Below are positions 14,533 through 23,371 of a DNA stretch of 33,151 nt, piece after piece; within the stretch, counting starts at the first letter, position 1; each line of letters starts with the position of its first letter. Source of the stretch: Gemmatimonadota bacterium. Lineage in GTDB: Bacteria; Gemmatimonadota; Gemmatimonadetes; Gemmatimonadales; GWC2-71-9. The position numbers and the translations under genes are program-made. The notes under the pieces were generated by a model that had not been told where the DNA came from, ran no database searches, and saw nothing but the letters and a program-made list of their open reading frames with translations. The stretch spans positions 1-33,151 of the forward strand of contig JADFPO010000010.1 in NCBI GenBank assembly GCA_022562295.1, given 5' to 3'.

Positions 14533-14552
14533 CCGACTTCACGCGCCGGTCA
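14530..14552. other. Inverted repeat containing both convergent stop codons
   Basis: TGACCG (14530-14535) and CGGTCA (14547-14552) are perfect six-base arms. The first three bases of each arm, read on its own strand, are the TGA stop of nadC and the TGA stop of lptG. No T-run flanks it, so a bidirectional terminator role is only a possibility. Confidence 0.4.
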
Positions 14553-15635
14553 AGTCCTGACCCTTACCATCATTACGATGCCCGCCACCGCGAATATGAT
14601 GTTGGGCAGCCATGCTGCGAGCAGTGGAGGTAACAGGCCGCTGGATCCGATTCCCTGAGAAAGCTGCACCATCAAGAGAAATACGATCGTCGTCCCGAGC
14701 CCGATACCGATACCAAGGGCGCCACTAGTTCTCGGTGCAGAGACCGCGAGCGGCGCGCTGAATATGGCGACGACGAGGCAGGTAAAGGGTATCGCGATTT
14801 TGAGTTCCTGGGCGACGCGCAGGCGGCGGCCGTCGCCGCCAGACCGCTCCAGTGCGTCGATGTAGGAGCCCAGCTCTTCATACACCATCTCCTCCGGACG
14901 TTTGGGTTCGGAGAGGAGTGCCGACGGGGTTTCCGTGAAGTTTCGCATGTGAATCGAGTCGAACTCGAAGGCCAACTCGGAAGCCGAACCCGTAAGTATG
15001 CGCAGCCGTCCGTTCGTCATGGTCCATCGTGAAACCGAGTCGTCATACGTGCCGCGCGGGCTCTGCACTACGAGGGTCGGGTACTCGCCTCCTGTGCCCT
15101 TCCGTTCCATCTGCACGTTTCGCAGCAGACGTTGGCCCTCGTCCAGCGACCCGATGACGTACACCCAGCCCTCCTCAGCGCGATACACGAAGTTGAAGCG
15201 CCTCGAATCGGTGCGACGCTCACGCTCCCCGAGCAGTTCCGTTTGCTTGGTCGTTGCCGCGGGAGCGACTTCGCCCACGACCATGGCAAGTCCGGTCGCA
15301 ACCGCGGCTGCCAAGAGTATTGGTGTTACGAGCCGATGAAAGCTGGTACCGCACGCCTTGGCCGCAGCCAGTTCGAGATGCCTGCTGAACGCGCCCATTG
15401 TGAAGGCTGTGGCAAACAGCACCGCCGCCGGAAGAACGACGCGTAACGTCTCGGGAAAGCCGTAAACGTAGCTGAGCGCGATGTCGGCCGGGGGAATTCC
15501 CTGCGCCAGATAATCGTCGATCTTCTCGCTGATGTCGATGATGATGACGAAAAGAGGGAATCCGATGGCGGTCGCCGCGAAGATCTTGACCCACTCCCAC
15601 GCGAGATAGCGATCGAGAATGCCGCCCGGCTTCAT
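14550..15635 (-). CDS. lptG: LPS export ABC transporter permease LptG
   Basis: This 361-residue protein of the YjgP/YjgQ family has the usual layout: membrane segments at the N-terminus (GILDRYLAWEWVKIFAATAIGFPLFVII), the family motif ETLRVVLPAAVLFATAFTMGAFSRHLELAAAKACG, a large periplasmic beta-jellyroll domain in the middle, and three C-terminal helices beginning LKIAIPFTCLVVAIFSAPLA. With LptF and the ATPase LptB (not in the window) it extracts lipopolysaccharide from the inner membrane. The second position in the operon and the normal length (E. coli LptG is about 360 residues) favour LptG over LptF. The ATG overlaps the lptF stop by four bases. Confidence 0.92.
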   Translation of the reverse strand: MKPGGILDRYLAWEWVKIFAATAIGFPLFVIIIDISEKIDDYLAQGIPPADIALSYVYGFPETLRVVLPAAVLFATAFTMGAFSRHLELAAAKACGTSFHRLVTPILLAAAVATGLAMVVGEVAPAATTKQTELLGERERRTDSRRFNFVYRAEEGWVYVIGSLDEGQRLLRNVQMERKGTGGEYPTLVVQSPRGTYDDSVSRWTMTNGRLRILTGSASELAFEFDSIHMRNFTETPSALLSEPKRPEEMVYEELGSYIDALERSGGDGRRLRVAQELKIAIPFTCLVVAIFSAPLAVSAPRTSGALGIGIGLGTTIVFLLMVQLSQGIGSSGLLPPLLAAWLPNIIFAVAGIVMMVRVRT

Positions 15636-17149
15636 CCGGACGGCAACGGGGACCTGGACGTACTAACGGCTCTTGGGACCTTTGGTGTGCTGCCGAACCA
15701 GCTTGTCCAGCGCCGACTCCGTTGGGTTGCGCGGGTGCGAACATGGTACAGCCCCAGAAGGCCGATGGCGGTGAACACGAAATTGGGAGTCCACATGGCC
15801 CAAAAAGGACTCACAATGAGTTGGTTGCCGAGTGACTCGCCGCCGATTAACCCGACGTAGTAGATCGCAAACGCTCCAAGGCTCACGCTGATCACCAGGC
15901 CGATTCCCGCGCGCGGAAACAGAATAGCGATGGGTAACGCCACGATCACGAACACAATGGATGCGGCGGCGATCGCGTATTTCTTGTGGACTTCCACCAG
16001 ATAATTTGCGGCCCGTATCTCCGCGCTGCGCGCCCGATCGCGTAGGACCTTGGCCGCCGCGATTCGCGGAGGCGCCGCTCCTGTGGCGTAGGCTACGCGC
16101 CCAGGCTCGTTGAGGTGTTCGAACACCGCTTCCGTCCGGGGGTTTTGGGTTCGGCCGGTCTGGGCTTCGGCGGCGGGCACGAGCCAGTTCGCCATACTTC
16201 GCAGTGCTCGGCAATACCATTGACCTTGCAGGGCCGGCCCTACGGTGTCGACGGGCACCGACGCCAGACCCACCAGGCCGCGCAGACTGTTCAACTCGAT
16301 ACCGGCGGCTCGCCGCTCGGCGAAGTCTTGTTGCGTTCGGGCCGCGACAATCACCGAATCCATTTCGCAGACTCGCATCTCACGGTCGCCCTTGAACTGG
16401 TCGTTCACGCTTCGGCTGAAGTTGCCCCCGATACCCTCGACGCGGATCACTTTTTGGCGGAAATTCATTACCTGGAACTGCCGGCGATCGGTGCGGCTCG
16501 ACTCATGCATCATGCCGTCATACAGTGTGAGGTACAGGTCCGTTTGGGCGGAGTCGAAGGCCAGCCAGCCGCTGTCGGCGTAGATTGTGCGTCTTCTCGT
16601 TTGATTCGTAAGGTCGTAGATCGTAACATCCCGGAGAGCGTATGTGGCTTGGTCGATTTGGTTCGCTCGAAGGAAGAAGCGGTTCCGCTGCACCTCATTG
16701 ATGACCTGCTCTTCCAGAGCGAAGGTCGGCTTGGTGCGGTTGATGTCCGTTAATAGCGTGCGAAGGCGGTGATTCGACCGGGGAAGCACCTGGTCGCTGA
16801 ACAGGAACGCCACTGCCGTCATCACGAGCCCGGCCCCGAGCAACGGGCGCGCGAGCCGGCCCAAGGAAACACCTCCTGCTTGGAGCGCGGTGATTTCGTT
16901 CTCCGCCGCAAGCCGGCTCACGGCGTACAACACGGTGACCAGCACAGCCATGGGAAGGGTCATGGCAACTAGGAACGGCACCGACAGGGCGAAGACCTCG
17001 ACGATGACCATGACAGGCAGTCCCTTGCCCAGGAGATCAGGGAGACGCTTCGCAATCTGGTTCAACAGCAGAATGCTGGTGCACGCCGACATCGCGAACA
17101 CGAAAGGAACGAGGTGCAACTTGAGCAGATACTTGCTGATTATTGACAC
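15632..17149 (-). CDS. lptF: LPS export ABC transporter permease LptF, with enlarged periplasmic part
   Basis: This 505-residue YjgP/YjgQ protein starts at a GTG (ISKYLLKLHLVPFVFAMSACTSILL), matching the family N-terminus. It has the motif VPFLVAMTLPMAVLVTVLYAVSRLAAENEITALQAGG and C-terminal helices (HKKYAIAAASIVFVIVALPIAILFPRAGIG). It is about 140 residues longer than E. coli LptF. The extra length is in the periplasmic region (for example SLRGLVGLASVPVDTVGPAL and PAAEAQTGRTQNPR) and in a basic C-terminal tail after the last helix. It pairs with LptG encoded next, with stop and start overlapping by four bases. It is divergent from the sprA-like gene across only 39 bases. Confidence 0.9.
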   Translation of the reverse strand: MSIISKYLLKLHLVPFVFAMSACTSILLLNQIAKRLPDLLGKGLPVMVIVEVFALSVPFLVAMTLPMAVLVTVLYAVSRLAAENEITALQAGGVSLGRLARPLLGAGLVMTAVAFLFSDQVLPRSNHRLRTLLTDINRTKPTFALEEQVINEVQRNRFFLRANQIDQATYALRDVTIYDLTNQTRRRTIYADSGWLAFDSAQTDLYLTLYDGMMHESSRTDRRQFQVMNFRQKVIRVEGIGGNFSRSVNDQFKGDREMRVCEMDSVIVAARTQQDFAERRAAGIELNSLRGLVGLASVPVDTVGPALQGQWYCRALRSMANWLVPAAEAQTGRTQNPRTEAVFEHLNEPGRVAYATGAAPPRIAAAKVLRDRARSAEIRAANYLVEVHKKYAIAAASIVFVIVALPIAILFPRAGIGLVISVSLGAFAIYYVGLIGGESLGNQLIVSPFWAMWTPNFVFTAIGLLGLYHVRTRATQRSRRWTSWFGSTPKVPRAVSTSRSPLPSG

Positions 17150-17172
17150 TGTTGAGATCGTTTAACTACTGG
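17143..17172 (+). promoter_or_regulatory. Weak candidate promoter for the sprA-like gene
   Basis: A consensus TTGACA (17143-17148) is followed 18 bases later by TACTGG, a poor -10. The -35 overlaps the lptF start codon on the other strand, so this very short divergent gap would have to serve both genes. Confidence 0.3.
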
Positions 17173-17188
17173 TATTCCAAAGAGTTAG

Positions 17189-20100
17189 ATGCCTGTGAGG
17201 CGCTCCGGCGCCGTGCCTTCTAAGATGTACCCCCGACGGTGGGGTAAGGTGTCCCGGCAGTCAATGTTGGTCGTCGGGGCGGCGCTCGCGTGCCCCGCGA
17301 TTGCGTCGGCCCAGGGGCCAGGTCCCGCAGTCCGTTTCTATCTCATCACTGACACACTACACCTGGACCCCCCGCCGGCGCTACGGGACGGTGGCCTCTG
17401 GGACCGGCTCACCAGTCCCCGAGAGGTCGCGAGGCGATGGGTGGCGGAAACGCTCCGCCTGGTCCAAGCGAATCGAGCCCGCCGCCGCGGCCGGCTCGCA
17501 CTGAACCGCCCTGTGGTGGCAGCCGGCATTCTGCCGCGTCGGCCTATCGCCCTCGACTCGGCCCCTCCCCCCGTTGCGAGGCAGGACCTGGGCGACCTAG
17601 CTCGGTACGCCGACCTCAACATCGAGCTCGACGCTCACCTCGAAACACGCCTCGACCGGCTGCGCAACTTGAACTGCACGGCCGCGGACATCTCGAATCC
17701 AGCCTCGGGTTGCCAGGGTGGTTTTCCGACGCCTGCTCTCGACCAACAATTCGCGCTGCGGGCGGGTGGGGTGATCGCCGATCGCCTCAACGTCAACGTG
17801 GACTTCGACAGCCAGCGCGAGTTCAGTTCCAACAACAGAATCAACGTGTGGTACCAGGGACTGGAGGATGACATCGTGCGGCGAGTGGAAGTCGGCAACC
17901 TGGACTTTCAACTCCCGTCCTCGCCGTTCATCAGGTCGGCCATCCCTGCACAGTCGTTCGGTATTCAGGCGGAGGCGCAGCTCGGTCCCGTCGAGCTGCG
18001 TTCGATCCTGGCGCAGCAAAAGGGTTCCTCGGTTAGGACCCGCATTTTCACGGTGGGTGACCGCACCACCCAGCGCGTGAGTCGTGAGTCGCGCGACGTG
18101 GAGTTCGAGGACAGCCGGTTCTTCTTCATCGTCGATCCGGCGACCCTCCCGGCGCAGCCGAACATCGACGTGTTGAACATCGTGCGTGATGCGTTGCCGC
18201 CCGAAGCCCAGCTGGCCCAGGTGCGCGTTTACCGGCTGCGGGCCCAAAGCGGTCAGGTGGGCATCAACCCGAGTCTTCAGGGCATCGAAGCCGTGGCGTT
18301 TCGCGATGACAGTCCGCAGCGCGTCGGCCCGTTTTTTTGGGATCTGCTCGTCGAAGGCCAGGACTACTACTTGGATCCGTCGGGCACTTGGTTCGGGCTG
18401 AGAAATCGGGTGGGTCTGAACGAGTTCTTGGCCGTCTCGTATGTCACCGTATCGGGGGACACGGTGGGGACGTTTCCGTCGGTGACCGGCCCGTCCGATA
18501 CGCTCCGACTGATACACGAACCCCGCCGGGGGACCGACGTACCGACGTTCGAGCACGAGATGCGGAATTTCTATCGCATCGGAGGGAACATCAGCCGAAA
18601 CTCCATCAATCTCTCGCTCGTCGTCAACGATTCCGAACGACCGGTCGATGGCATCGGTACGTACCTGGCGCGACTGGGGCTGGCCAACTCGACGGATCCA
18701 TCCCAGCTCGACGAATTCAATAGGGTATTTCCGCGTGAGCGCGATCCGAACGGCGGCCTCCCGCTCCGCGACCTCTTCGTCGTCTTCCCGAATCTCAAAC
18801 CGTTTGCCGACAGCGCGCGGTTACAGGATCGCGAGCGCAACGACTCCATCTACCGTACGCCGACCTACTTGCGCAACACGCAGGGTCCGGCGCCGCGCTT
18901 CAGGTTTCTCTGGGACTATGACGCGTCGGGCTCCGGCGACCGGGCTCGGCTCAGTTTGGGCGCGGTGCAGGTACGCAGTGGGAGTGAGCGGATAAGAATC
19001 GGGAACCGCGATCTGGTTCGCGGACGGGATTACGATATCTCGTACGACCTCGGCGTGATCACGTTCGTCAACCCCGACTCGCTCTTTCCCGGACCGACCG
19101 AGGTGCAGGTGCAATTCGAGCAAAACCAGTTGTTCGACATTGCGCCGAGCAGCGTGTTCGGTTTGCACGGCACCTACAACCTCGGGTCGCGAGGACGTGT
19201 CGATGCGGTCACGCTGTTTCAGCGGGAGCGAACCATCTTCACACGTCCGATCCTTGGCTTAGAGCCGCAGGCGATGTTCATCGGGAGCCTCAGCACGAAC
19301 CTTCGGTTCCGTCCCGACTATCTCACCCGCGCGCTCAACGCGCTTCCCCTGCTGGAAACCAACGTGCCGTCCATCCTCGAGGTGACGGCTGAACTTGCCG
19401 TGTCTCGTCCCAACCCGAATCAAGCGGGGGAAGCTTACATCGAGGAATTCGAAGGCCAGCCGTCGACCATCATCGGCATGGAGGAGCAATCGTTTCAGCT
19501 CGGCAGCCGTCCGACTTCGGGCATCGGCCTGCCGCCCAGTCACTTGTCTCCGGCAGGGGAGTTCGACGTCAACGATGCCGCTACGCTGGTGTGGCAAAAC
19601 GCGATAGAAATCGATGGCGGTCCGCTCGAGCTGAGTCCCGGAGAAATCGATTCGAGCATCGTGCTCACCGGTGCTTCGAGGCCGAAGGAGACATTGCTCT
19701 GGCTCACGCTCAAGCCGGACACCATTGGAGGTGCCCCCCACCCGGTCACCGGCGCCCCGAGATGGTTCCGGACGCCAACCCCAGGCCCGCGATGGCGCAG
19801 CATCACCCGGCCACTCGATCGATCCGGTCTTGGGATCGATCTGTCGCGCATTGAGTTTCTCGAGTTTTGGGCCTTGGAGGACCTTCGCGTCTCGACGCTG
19901 CGGCAGAAAACCATCTTGGTCTTGGATTTCGGCACAGTGCTGGAAGACGCCGTGGCGTTCGGGCCCGACTCGCTCGAGGTGATCCGCAACGACACGGTGT
20001 TTTCCGGGTTCCAAACCCTGGGAATGGGTGTACTCGACTCCGAGAAGGATCGCTTCACCAATTTGTTCAATGCTGCTGTCAACGACGTCGGCATTCACGG

Positions 20101-23100
20101 CGATCGGATTCCGACGATCTTCAACATCAACACCGGTGAAACACTGACGGATTTCCCGATGTGCGAGCGTGTGTTCACCGGAGTGACCATTCCGACGTTC
20201 CCGCTTGGCCACCTGGGGGCCCGTTGCACCCGCCGCAACGGCTTTGTCGACTCGGAGGACCTCAACGGCGACAACCGGCTGGATCGCGCGATCGGCGTAT
20301 TGCAAGAGGATGTCGTGCGGTACATCGTGCCGCTGGGAGATGCGCGGCTCGTCGTCCGGCGCGGTGAGATCCTGCGGGATATCGCGGGCGTTACGAGAAC
20401 GTGGCGGCTGTATCGGATTCCGTTTCGCCGCGACACGGTGCAGATCGGGGCGCCCAACCTCAGACGAACTCGTTCCTTGCGTATCACGATGGTCAGTTCT
20501 GACCAGCAGGCCGGCGAGCAAGAGGTCTCGGTGGCGTTGGCGAGGATGAGGTTGGTCGGAGCACCGTGGGTGAAGAGAGCCGAGACACCGATCGCGGGGT
20601 TGGGGGGGCTGCGCGGCGAACCCCATGGGGAGGTGATCGCGTCGGTCATTTCGACGGAAGACCGCGATCTGGGGTATACGTCTCCACCCGGGGTGATCGA
20701 TGAGGCGGCGCGGAGGGGAGCGACGTTTGAGTTTGGGTCCCAACAAATCAATGAGCGATCGCTCCGCCTGATCGCGCGTGATCTGCGGGTGGGCGAGCGC
20801 GCGGAGGCCCTGCTACGATTCGCCGGTGGGGCGGACAAGAATTTCCTCCAGTATCGAACACTGCGTGCGTGGGTGCGGGGTCGTGGGTCCGGTTGGGAGG
20901 CCGGCGATCTACAGTTCGCCATCAAGGTTGGGAGCGACGAAGACAATTTCTACATGTACCGCACCGATGCGAGCACGCTCAGCTGGGAGCCCGAAGTGGT
21001 GGTGGAACTCGACCGCTGGCTCACGTTGCGGGCGCAGGTCGAAGGCGCGTGGGTTCTCGGTGAAAGTCCGTCCGGATCGGCCGAGTGTGGCGGCGATTCT
21101 ACGGCGTTCGTCCGGTGCGACGGACCGTACCTGATACAGGTCAAGGATCCCGGCGTGCGCCCACCGAACCTGGCTCGCGTATCTGAGATCTCGGTGGCAA
21201 TGTTGCGCACGCAGGAATCCGTGTTCATTCCCGAAGCAGAGATGTGGGTGGACGATATCCGCTTGAGCGACGTGGTCGCTGATGCGGGCTTCGCGGGAAT
21301 GGTTGAGGTGCACCTTACGGCGGCCGACTTCGCGGAGGTGAACTTCTCGTTCATGAAGACCGACGACCAATTTCGCCAGATCGACGAAACGCCGGACTAC
21401 TTGGCCGATGCGCAGACGCAGATCGGGACATCGGTGGCCATCGACAAGCTACTGCCCGAATCGTGGGGGCTGAGCGTCCCGTTTACGGCGCAGTACCGGC
21501 GGCTGAGCACCGACCCATTCTTCGTTCCGCGAACAGATGTTCGAGCGAAAGCGCTCGCGAATTTGCGCAAACCGGCGGCTTCGGCGACCTCGTATCAGCT
21601 GGCTTTGCGCCGATCACGACGCGGCGAATCTTTCGCGGAGCGGTTACTGCTGGATCCGGTATCGTTGGTCGGTATCAGGGAAGATGCTGAAAGTATCTCC
21701 GAGTTGAGCACGGCCCGCACGCGGAATCGTCAATTGCGCGTCGCCTATGACAACCGGCCCAACCCACGCACGATACAGGGTGCACCAAGCTTCCTGGTGA
21801 ACTTGGTGGAGAGAATGCCCGCATGGCTGCGCGAGAGCGAATTCGGCAGAGCGCTCCGCTCGTCGCGCCTTCGCTGGAACCCCTATCAGATTCGGTTCGG
21901 TTCCGAATTGATCGATAACGAAACCGACCGATCCACATTTCGCATTCCCGTGGCGCTCCCCGAAGACCTTCTTCTCGTTCCGCTCCGCAGCATTGTGCAC
22001 ACTTGGCGCAACAGCGTAACTGCCGACCTGCGGCCGTTCTCGTCGCTCGGGCTTCGCGTCGACTACGCCGTCATCCGCGACCTGCAGGACTATGGTGATT
22101 CGACGCAAGTGGGCAGACTGGTCGGCGAACAGAGAACGACGCTGTGGGGTAAGAACATCGGGTTCGAGCGGGATCGCAGCCTTTCGACGCGTCTCAACGC
22201 GGCGCCGGTGATCAATAGCTGGCTGCGTCCCCGTTTCAACCTCGCCAGCACGTTCATTTTTCACCGCGATCCGAATGGGCGAAGAGCCGTGGAAATCGAC
22301 ACCGACTCGGTGGTCACGTTCAAGGCGCCAGAGGCCATCTCGAATTTCCGGACGCGGCTCGTCGGATCGACGTTCGATCTGAGCCGACTCGCCGAAGCGG
22401 TCGCGGGAGACATGAGCTTCCTCGCCAGGGCCGCGCGTGGCATTTTCCCCGCAGACATATCGTTTCAGAAAGACCGGCGCTCCAACTTCGACCGCATTCC
22501 CTTCTCCGCCGATCTCCGCTACCGGCTCGGGATCGGGGCCATCGAAGAGTTTCGAGAGCAAGAGGGTGAGCTTGCCACGTCCGCGGTCGAAAGTGACGCG
22601 TGGACAGTCTCGGGTGGATCGCAGCTGCCATTTGGGTTCGGGGCGCGGGTAAATTTCCGGCGTACCGTCTCCAGCACTTGGGCGCGGCGGGGGGGGGCGC
22701 AAACCGAGATCAGGCAGCGATCTCGTGAGTGGCCGTCGGGGATTCTGTCGTGGGTCTACACCCCACCAGCTCCGGTGCGGAGCGTGATCTCCAGTGTGAC
22801 GGCCCAAACCCGCTACCGGCGGACCGAGGCATCGAGCTTCCAGCCCGGCGTGCTTGGTGTGCCGGGGCAGGGCGCACAGCCTGACGGGAGCAGCGCGACG
22901 GGGGTGTTTACCGAGAGCAACTCCACGAGCGTGACGCCGACGGTTACCTTGACTTGGGTTGCCGGAGTGGTGACGACCGGTCGGGTAACTCGATTGCAGA
23001 GTGAGGTGTTGACCTCGGGCAACATCACGGTAAGCGACGAAACGCGGTGGGGCGGCACGACGAGCTTCTCGTTTCGGGCACCTCGATACTTGATACGATT

Positions 23101-23371
23101 GCCGAACGAGGTCCGTACATCGCTGAGCGTCACCTCGACCAATGCCAACGTCTGTCTGCAGCGGACGGAGAGTCTCGTGTGTTCGTCCGTGTCGGAGAGC
23201 CGCCGCCGTCAAATCGACATTCGGCTGGATACCGGGTTTCCGCCGAGCATTCGCGGAGGAGCGAGCTTTAGTTACCTGTTGCGAGAGGAGCTGCACACGT
23301 CGAGCAAGGTCTCACAGATGGTATTTACCGTATTCATGGATATCAATTTCTTGGCCAGCCAGGTGCGATGA
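17189..23371 (+). CDS. SprA/Sov-like giant outer-membrane protein (type IX secretion translocon family)
   Basis: The protein has 2060 residues with an N-terminal signal peptide (SMLVVGAALACPAIASA, cleavage before Gln42). Several stretches follow the order and wording of Bacteroidetes SprA/Sov: strands around LGVITFVNPDSLFPGPTEVQ, then ENQLFDIAPSSVFGLHGTYN; LPLLETNVPSILEVTAELAV; EAYIEEFEGQ (about residue 748; SprA has a Y-I-D-D-F-E-G motif here); RIEFLEFWALEDLRV; DSEDLNGDNRLDRAIG; and SLRITMVSSDQQ, then VALARMRLVGAPW. The C-terminal half is a long run of amphipathic strands ending VFTVFMDINFLASQVR, as in a very large beta-barrel. SprA is the 36-strand translocon of the type IX secretion system. 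This homologue is somewhat shorter than the ~2400-residue Flavobacterium protein. An alternative start at 17225 (MYPRRWGK) is possible. The glutaminyl-cyclase-like gene overlaps its end by four bases. That it secretes proteins here is inferred from homology. Confidence 0.85.
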   Translation: MPVRRSGAVPSKMYPRRWGKVSRQSMLVVGAALACPAIASAQGPGPAVRFYLITDTLHLDPPPALRDGGLWDRLTSPREVARRWVAETLRLVQANRARRRGRLALNRPVVAAGILPRRPIALDSAPPPVARQDLGDLARYADLNIELDAHLETRLDRLRNLNCTAADISNPASGCQGGFPTPALDQQFALRAGGVIADRLNVNVDFDSQREFSSNNRINVWYQGLEDDIVRRVEVGNLDFQLPSSPFIRSAIPAQSFGIQAEAQLGPVELRSILAQQKGSSVRTRIFTVGDRTTQRVSRESRDVEFEDSRFFFIVDPATLPAQPNIDVLNIVRDALPPEAQLAQVRVYRLRAQSGQVGINPSLQGIEAVAFRDDSPQRVGPFFWDLLVEGQDYYLDPSGTWFGLRNRVGLNEFLAVSYVTVSGDTVGTFPSVTGPSDTLRLIHEPRRGTDVPTFEHEMRNFYRIGGNISRNSINLSLVVNDSERPVDGIGTYLARLGLANSTDPSQLDEFNRVFPRERDPNGGLPLRDLFVVFPNLKPFADSARLQDRERNDSIYRTPTYLRNTQGPAPRFRFLWDYDASGSGDRARLSLGAVQVRSGSERIRIGNRDLVRGRDYDISYDLGVITFVNPDSLFPGPTEVQVQFEQNQLFDIAPSSVFGLHGTYNLGSRGRVDAVTLFQRERTIFTRPILGLEPQAMFIGSLSTNLRFRPDYLTRALNALPLLETNVPSILEVTAELAVSRPNPNQAGEAYIEEFEGQPSTIIGMEEQSFQLGSRPTSGIGLPPSHLSPAGEFDVNDAATLVWQNAIEIDGGPLELSPGEIDSSIVLTGASRPKETLLWLTLKPDTIGGAPHPVTGAPRWFRTPTPGPRWRSITRPLDRSGLGIDLSRIEFLEFWALEDLRVSTLRQKTILVLDFGTVLEDAVAFGPDSLEVIRNDTVFSGFQTLGMGVLDSEKDRFTNLFNAAVNDVGIHGDRIPTIFNINTGETLTDFPMCERVFTGVTIPTFPLGHLGARCTRRNGFVDSEDLNGDNRLDRAIGVLQEDVVRYIVPLGDARLVVRRGEILRDIAGVTRTWRLYRIPFRRDTVQIGAPNLRRTRSLRITMVSSDQQAGEQEVSVALARMRLVGAPWVKRAETPIAGLGGLRGEPHGEVIASVISTEDRDLGYTSPPGVIDEAARRGATFEFGSQQINERSLRLIARDLRVGERAEALLRFAGGADKNFLQYRTLRAWVRGRGSGWEAGDLQFAIKVGSDEDNFYMYRTDASTLSWEPEVVVELDRWLTLRAQVEGAWVLGESPSGSAECGGDSTAFVRCDGPYLIQVKDPGVRPPNLARVSEISVAMLRTQESVFIPEAEMWVDDIRLSDVVADAGFAGMVEVHLTAADFAEVNFSFMKTDDQFRQIDETPDYLADAQTQIGTSVAIDKLLPESWGLSVPFTAQYRRLSTDPFFVPRTDVRAKALANLRKPAASATSYQLALRRSRRGESFAERLLLDPVSLVGIREDAESISELSTARTRNRQLRVAYDNRPNPRTIQGAPSFLVNLVERMPAWLRESEFGRALRSSRLRWNPYQIRFGSELIDNETDRSTFRIPVALPEDLLLVPLRSIVHTWRNSVTADLRPFSSLGLRVDYAVIRDLQDYGDSTQVGRLVGEQRTTLWGKNIGFERDRSLSTRLNAAPVINSWLRPRFNLASTFIFHRDPNGRRAVEIDTDSVVTFKAPEAISNFRTRLVGSTFDLSRLAEAVAGDMSFLARAARGIFPADISFQKDRRSNFDRIPFSADLRYRLGIGAIEEFREQEGELATSAVESDAWTVSGGSQLPFGFGARVNFRRTVSSTWARRGGAQTEIRQRSREWPSGILSWVYTPPAPVRSVISSVTAQTRYRRTEASSFQPGVLGVPGQGAQPDGSSATGVFTESNSTSVTPTVTLTWVAGVVTTGRVTRLQSEVLTSGNITVSDETRWGGTTSFSFRAPRYLIRLPNEVRTSLSVTSTNANVCLQRTESLVCSSVSESRRRQIDIRLDTGFPPSIRGGASFSYLLREELHTSSKVSQMVFTVFMDINFLASQVR

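Noticed and set aside
21644-23296. 550-residue minus-strand ORF opposite the sprA-like gene
   Set aside because: It is a long open frame produced by GC-rich codon bias. It is rich in Arg/Pro/Gly with no recognisable motif and lies wholly inside a gene supported by homology. The 495-residue ORF at 19259-20746 and the 319-residue ORF at 17597-18556 are rejected for the same reason.
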